NCBI GenBank assembly: GCA_002482405.1
Contig: DLFX01000141.1
Coordinates: 1 to 8,619 of the forward strand
Length of the DNA: 8,619 nt
Direction: 5' to 3'
DNA from: Firmicutes bacterium UBA7709
GTDB taxonomy: Bacteria > Bacillota_A > Clostridia > Peptostreptococcales > Anaerovoracaceae
Shown piece by piece: positions 5,371 to 8,619 of this stretch. The position numbers were made by a program, and so were the translations under genes. The number at the start of each line of letters is the position of its first letter. The stretch's first letter is position 1. The notes beneath the pieces are model-generated. The model made no database searches. It was not told where the DNA came from and saw only the letters and a list, made by a program, of their open reading frames with translations.

Positions 5371-6195
5371 TTATTGAAAAACCCCATATCCGATTTTCAT
5401 CTGAATTAAAACGATGAAGTTCAGGAAGACCACCATGATGGCGGCGATAACAGGGAGATAGACCAGAACGCTGATCGTCTCGTCGCTGCGCCGAAGCCTG
5501 GTGCTCCTTATGCTTTGCGCCTGTCTTTGCTGCATTAAGATGACCTCCTGCAGCTCACGGGGTTTCATTTCATCAAGCTCAATGAGCAGGTGGGCCAAAT
5601 CCCTTCCCATTTCTGTATTGACAGCCGATGAAAAGGATTCGTACGCTTCGGCTTTCCGGTTCAGTCGTAGCTTGTTCAGCATCATGAAAAACGCCGGTTT
5701 TGTGAATTCAGCCACCGACGCGAGCTCTGAGATGATATATTCCGCTCCCACAGAGTTCCGGCTCTGGAGCGTAGCCAGGTTTTTCAAAAACCCGATCAGC
5801 TCAAGCAGTTCGCCGTCAGCTTTCCGTTTTTCATACTGAGAAAATGCACGGTTGAAATAAAAGAAAGGTGTTTTGATCCCCTTCAGGTTGCTCTTTGGAA
5901 TTGTCAAAAGAATAAACGCGATGGCGAGCATTATGAACGCCCAATTGTGCGAGAGAAACCCATACCCAAACAAAAAAGCGCCTCCCGCGAAGCGTATTCC
6001 ATGATAAATATCCTTATCGAAGTAGTAACGGGTCCCCGTCAGGATATTATCCTGCCTTCCCCTAAACTGGCCTTTTATAATGTCAATCTGAACCTGCAGC
6101 TTTTGTCCTGTATTGAAACTTTTCTTACGATATATGAGGATTAATATCCCTGTAATGAGAAGAATCCCTCCCAGGACATAGATCACAATGTCCAC
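5371..6195 (-). CDS. tadC: TadC-like pilus assembly membrane protein (T2SF family)
   Basis: The product has 274 residues from GTG 6195. Membrane segments are visible at about residues 2-21, 68-83, 85-100 and near the C-terminus (about 242-265). A cytoplasmic region of about 140 residues rich in charged helices lies between the third and last segments, the topology of TadC and other T2SF (GspF-like) platform proteins. With the TadB-like protein it would form the inner-membrane platform through which the ATPase drives pilin assembly. The start is uncertain: GAGGGGGTGGAG lies just after the upstream stop, so GTG 6195 (about eight bases away) or TTG 6201 are both plausible. An earlier TTG at 6225 would overlap tadB and use no such site. 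A hairpin follows the stop. Confidence 0.82.
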   Translation of the reverse strand: MDIVIYVLGGILLITGILILIYRKKSFNTGQKLQVQIDIIKGQFRGRQDNILTGTRYYFDKDIYHGIRFAGGAFLFGYGFLSHNWAFIMLAIAFILLTIPKSNLKGIKTPFFYFNRAFSQYEKRKADGELLELIGFLKNLATLQSRNSVGAEYIISELASVAEFTKPAFFMMLNKLRLNRKAEAYESFSSAVNTEMGRDLAHLLIELDEMKPRELQEVILMQQRQAQSIRSTRLRRSDETISVLVYLPVIAAIMVVFLNFIVLIQMKIGYGVFQ

Positions 6196-6214
6196 AAACA
6201 AAGCTCCACCCCCT

Positions 6215-7168
6215 CTAGTAATCAAATTTTTTATTCTGTACCAACTCCAGCAGAAGGTAACCGGTAAAAAATAGAATCAGAAAATATATGAACAGGATCA
6301 GACCCTGTTTCGTCATAAACTGCTGATACAGAAAGCCGTCAAGACCCAAATCGAATTTTTCTATGGCAAAATACGAGAAGACCAGATACACTCCCGGACA
6401 GAACAGTTTTACCATAATGACGGATTCCAAATTGTTTCGCTTTCTTTCCTCGGCAAGTACCCTCGCTTCCCTCAGCTGTGATAGGATATCCTCCAAAGAT
6501 ACAACAACGTTCATTCCCTTGGCTTCTGCCTGAAAGATATTGTTTGCAAGCATTTTCGCCCAGTTGGTTCCGATGTTGTACGCAAAGATCCGCGTTGCGT
6601 CCCGTATTTCCTCCATGTTTTTCGTAGTCCTCATTTTAATCAGAAGCTGGAAGAGCATTTTTCGTGTCAGCGGCAGATCAATCACATCCGCGATTACCGC
6701 TTCCAATGCTTCTTCGATGTTAAAACGGGATATCCTGTACTTGTTGAGAATGGAAACAACGAGCTGCTCCGCTTCAAAGCTGGCGCGAGACCGCTCTCGT
6801 TCAAGCTTCACACGCAAAAGAAGAAAAGGCGTTGCACCGACTGCAGCCGCCATTACCAACCCGGTTGAATAATTGAAAATTGCGGAGCCGAAAATCAGAA
6901 AGATCAGAAAGAGAAGTGCGGTGATGTTCTTAAACGCCCCCACGGAGATCCTTCCACCCCATGCCGTCTCAAGCAGATACCTGAGAGACCGGTCAATCCT
7001 GCCTTCCGGTTTATCTGCCGCCTTTTCCCTTCTGTGATTCCAATACCTTCTAATCTCAGCCAGGATCAGATTCTTCCATTCTCCGAAACCCTTCCAGAAG
7101 AGGATGACGATACCTCCCGCGAACAATATGGACGTAAAAATCGTGACTAGCAAATTCTCTTGGGGCAA
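6215..7168 (-). CDS. tadB: TadB-like pilus assembly membrane protein (T2SF family)
   Basis: The product has 317 residues, within the usual TadB range. Hydrophobic segments lie at about residues 7-25, 82-98 and 102-118, with two more near the C-terminus (about 251-270 and 289-312). The central cytoplasmic region (about 120-250) is helical and carries the T2SF-type segment with EEALEAVIADVIDLPLTR. It is the expected partner of the TadA ATPase and TadC in the inner-membrane motor. The TTG start at 7168 directly abuts the tadA stop (TAGTTG) and is served by AGGGGG eight bases upstream, so the two genes are probably translationally coupled. The tadA-tadB-tadC order is the classic Tad arrangement and supports the call. 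Confidence 0.85.
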   Translation of the reverse strand: MPQENLLVTIFTSILFAGGIVILFWKGFGEWKNLILAEIRRYWNHRREKAADKPEGRIDRSLRYLLETAWGGRISVGAFKNITALLFLIFLIFGSAIFNYSTGLVMAAAVGATPFLLLRVKLERERSRASFEAEQLVVSILNKYRISRFNIEEALEAVIADVIDLPLTRKMLFQLLIKMRTTKNMEEIRDATRIFAYNIGTNWAKMLANNIFQAEAKGMNVVVSLEDILSQLREARVLAEERKRNNLESVIMVKLFCPGVYLVFSYFAIEKFDLGLDGFLYQQFMTKQGLILFIYFLILFFTGYLLLELVQNKKFDY

Positions 7169-8482
7169 CTAAATCACCCCCTCTGATTTCTCATCCAGTT
7201 CTTTCAGCAATTGATCAAAGGCCTTAAATGCAATTAGATTCTCATCCTCGCCCAGCCTCTGTTTCTCCTCACCCATATGATAGTTCCACCGCCAGGTATC
7301 CCTGTACAAATCATAGCTACAAATCCGGACCATGGAGATTTCACCTTTTACGCGGTCAAAGCTCATCTCATAGATTGCATTCAGTCGTTTCCGGCTTTTA
7401 TCCTTAAGCTGAATAAAATGAAAGATATAATCAAAGGCGCCGGCTACCCGCTGGGCCATCGTCTTCACATCACCCCCGACGGAACGGGAAATTTCCCATG
7501 CCGCGTCATTGGGGAAATCCAAAGGTTCTCGGATATGGAAGGTCATCTTCATCCGCCTCGTGCCCTTCCCCGCGATTCTTACGGCGGTGTCGAGGGCTAT
7601 GCCGTCTCTTGCTTCTCCTAGGATGAAATAGTCTGCGTCGCTGCGGAGCAGGTTCTTTGAAATTCCGGCAAGCTTTTCGTTATCCGCCAATAGCTGGACT
7701 ACCGGGGCTTCCGGGATAAGCTTGTGAATGGGGATCTCCGGATCAGTCTCCAGCATGACCCCCTCAAGGCTGGGATCCTCATAGCTTTGCCAAGTGGCAA
7801 GAAAAGTCGTCTTGGAGCTTCTGATGGCGCCCGTAAACACCATGTTATACCCAAGCTTCACCCACGTTTTGAAAAGCGGCACAGCTTCCGCGGGGATCGT
7901 TCCCCTTTCCGCCTGCTCTTCAAAGGTATAGGTGGGGATGATATATCTCCTGAAAATGATCACATCCTGTTCCGGTTTCGTCATGCCGCCGCTGAAAATC
8001 GTGATTCTGGTGCCATCCAGCATGTAAACCTCGTGGAATTCCTTGTCTAGTCTTTCCTCCGGAGTTAAAAGCAAAAGCGCCCGCACAAGCTGTTCCCGCC
8101 TCTCGCGGTTGATCCTTTGGGGCATGAGTTTCATCTGCCCGTCATCCATGAAATAGATCCGGTCACCGATTATTTTGGCGGAGCTGCTTTCCCGATAGCT
8201 TTCTGAAAACCACTCGGCCATGCCGGAGAGTCCCCAGTTTTCATGATAGATCGCCCATTCAAGTGTTTCAAAATGAGCCGGGTACCAGGCGTCTTCGCAC
8301 TTGTTTTGCGTGAGAAATCCCCTTATTTTCCGGATGAATTCTTCCACCTCATCCCGATACCCTATGATTGCCTTTTTTATTTTTTGCGACTGATCCTGCA
8401 TGTGTGAGGCGTTTTCCCATTCCCCGAAGAAGTTATCGGAAACGCTTTTGCATAGATCCTGAAAATATCCCTCCTGTTTCAA
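7169..8482 (-). CDS. tadA: TadA/CpaF-like pilus assembly ATPase with an altered P-loop
   Basis: The product has 437 residues and is the secretion-type (VirB11/GspE superfamily) hexameric ATPase expected to power pilin assembly at the cytoplasmic face. Residues 218-226, GAIRSSKTT, form the Walker A loop, but the usual Gly before Lys is Ser (GxxxxSKT rather than GxxxxGKT). Residues 283-290, ADYFILGE, match the Walker B region (IxxGExR in CpaF), with ARDG next. The segment around residue 246 (LETDPE) fits the Asp box, and MTFHIRE (His316) stands where CpaF has the His-box TxHxN. The N-terminal 200 residues are divergent. The start is TTG 8482, with AGGAG eight bases upstream; no ATG is near. Catalytic Lys224 and Thr225 are kept, so activity is expected. 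Assignment is strong from these motifs plus the tadB-tadC neighbours. Confidence 0.9.
   Translation of the reverse strand: MKQEGYFQDLCKSVSDNFFGEWENASHMQDQSQKIKKAIIGYRDEVEEFIRKIRGFLTQNKCEDAWYPAHFETLEWAIYHENWGLSGMAEWFSESYRESSSAKIIGDRIYFMDDGQMKLMPQRINRERREQLVRALLLLTPEERLDKEFHEVYMLDGTRITIFSGGMTKPEQDVIIFRRYIIPTYTFEEQAERGTIPAEAVPLFKTWVKLGYNMVFTGAIRSSKTTFLATWQSYEDPSLEGVMLETDPEIPIHKLIPEAPVVQLLADNEKLAGISKNLLRSDADYFILGEARDGIALDTAVRIAGKGTRRMKMTFHIREPLDFPNDAAWEISRSVGGDVKTMAQRVAGAFDYIFHFIQLKDKSRKRLNAIYEMSFDRVKGEISMVRICSYDLYRDTWRWNYHMGEEKQRLGEDENLIAFKAFDQLLKELDEKSEGVI
7805..7831 (-). other. Non-canonical Walker A motif in the TadA-like ATPase
   Basis: These codons (residues 218-226) encode GAIRSSKTT. The first Gly, the Lys and the hydroxyl residue needed for phosphate and magnesium binding are present, but the residue just before Lys is Ser instead of Gly. 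I recall similar Ser/Ala variants in TadA-like ATPases of Clostridia, so this may be a family feature rather than a lesion; that memory is not a database result. Confidence 0.7.
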
Positions 8483-8493
8483 CTCCTTTTCTC

Positions 8494-8619
8494 CTATTCC
8501 TCTTTCTGCACGATCAGTAGGCGCTGCCCCGTGCTGTTTGCCACCTGATAAAGCGCAGTGTATTCCTCCTGGGTGGCGATTATTTCTATATGGTCGATGA
8601 CGCCCGTTGCTTCCGTGCG
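8494..8619 (-). CDS. C-terminal fragment of an unidentified protein, possibly CpaB/RcpC-like
   Basis: Forty-one codons and a TAG stop are present; the gene enters from the right edge. The visible residues include GVIDHIEIIATQEEYTALYQ and end QRLLIVQKEE. No membrane helix or catalytic motif is in the fragment. The stop is 11 bases before the TadA-like start, so it belongs to the same transcription unit. The pattern of a beta strand followed by a T-x-E-E-Y-x-x-L helix and a final strand resembles the tail of CpaB/RcpC proteins, which often precede the ATPase in Tad clusters. The fragment is too short to settle this, and a CpaE-like or unrelated pilus protein is equally possible. Confidence 0.5.
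   Translation of the reverse strand, partial: RTEATGVIDHIEIIATQEEYTALYQVANSTGQRLLIVQKEE

Noticed and set aside
6540..6872. Plus-strand open frame of 110 codons opposite tadB
   Set aside because: It overlaps the well-supported TadB-like gene completely, has no ribosome binding site and shows no recognisable domain.

Overview
The window looks like part of a Bacillota (Clostridia-type) chromosome. This is inferred from the strong AGGAGG-type ribosome binding sites, the frequent TTG and GTG starts, the Sec signal peptides of Gram-positive type, and the Firmicutes flavour of a Tad/Flp pilus gene cluster. No rRNA, tRNA, insertion sequence or CRISPR array is visible. Every supported gene lies on the minus strand, so transcription runs from the right edge to the left edge. 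No gap between genes exceeds about 115 bases.

Read in transcription order, the right edge carries the last 41 codons of an unidentified protein, possibly a CpaB/RcpC-like component. Next come the pilus motor and platform: a TadA/CpaF-like ATPase (7169-8482), a TadB-like membrane protein (6215-7168) and a TadC-like membrane protein (5371-6195). These are followed by two tiny pilins of 48 and 47 residues (5174-5320 and 5029-5172), whose first 16 residues are nearly identical. The pilin pair is bracketed by two RNA hairpins. Two TadE/TadF-like minor pseudopilins follow (4557-4970 and 4081-4560), and they overlap by the four bases ATGA.

The same transcription unit then appears to continue into three exported proteins. 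The first (2721-4061) is a glycine-rich protein with a Big_4-like Ig fold. The second (1693-2688) is a secreted protein rich in Ser, Thr and Tyr. The third (794-1663) is a secreted protein with a canonical EF-hand-type calcium loop. The first two share an 81-residue C-terminal module, which aligns without gaps at 36 of 81 identical residues and ends in EPDSSNVxVxFN. The working hypothesis is a compact Tad-type pilus or secretion platform together with its own surface, tip or cargo proteins. The function of the exported proteins cannot be read from sequence.

At the left edge, separated by 112 bases and with its own TATAAT promoter, is the 5' part of a class II Fic-domain protein (1-681). It carries both the HPFxDGNGR active site and an SxxxEG inhibitory motif, and is probably an independent accessory gene. 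No prepilin peptidase (TadV/CpaA), secretin or CpaE-like gene lies in the window; any such genes would be further upstream, elsewhere, or absent.
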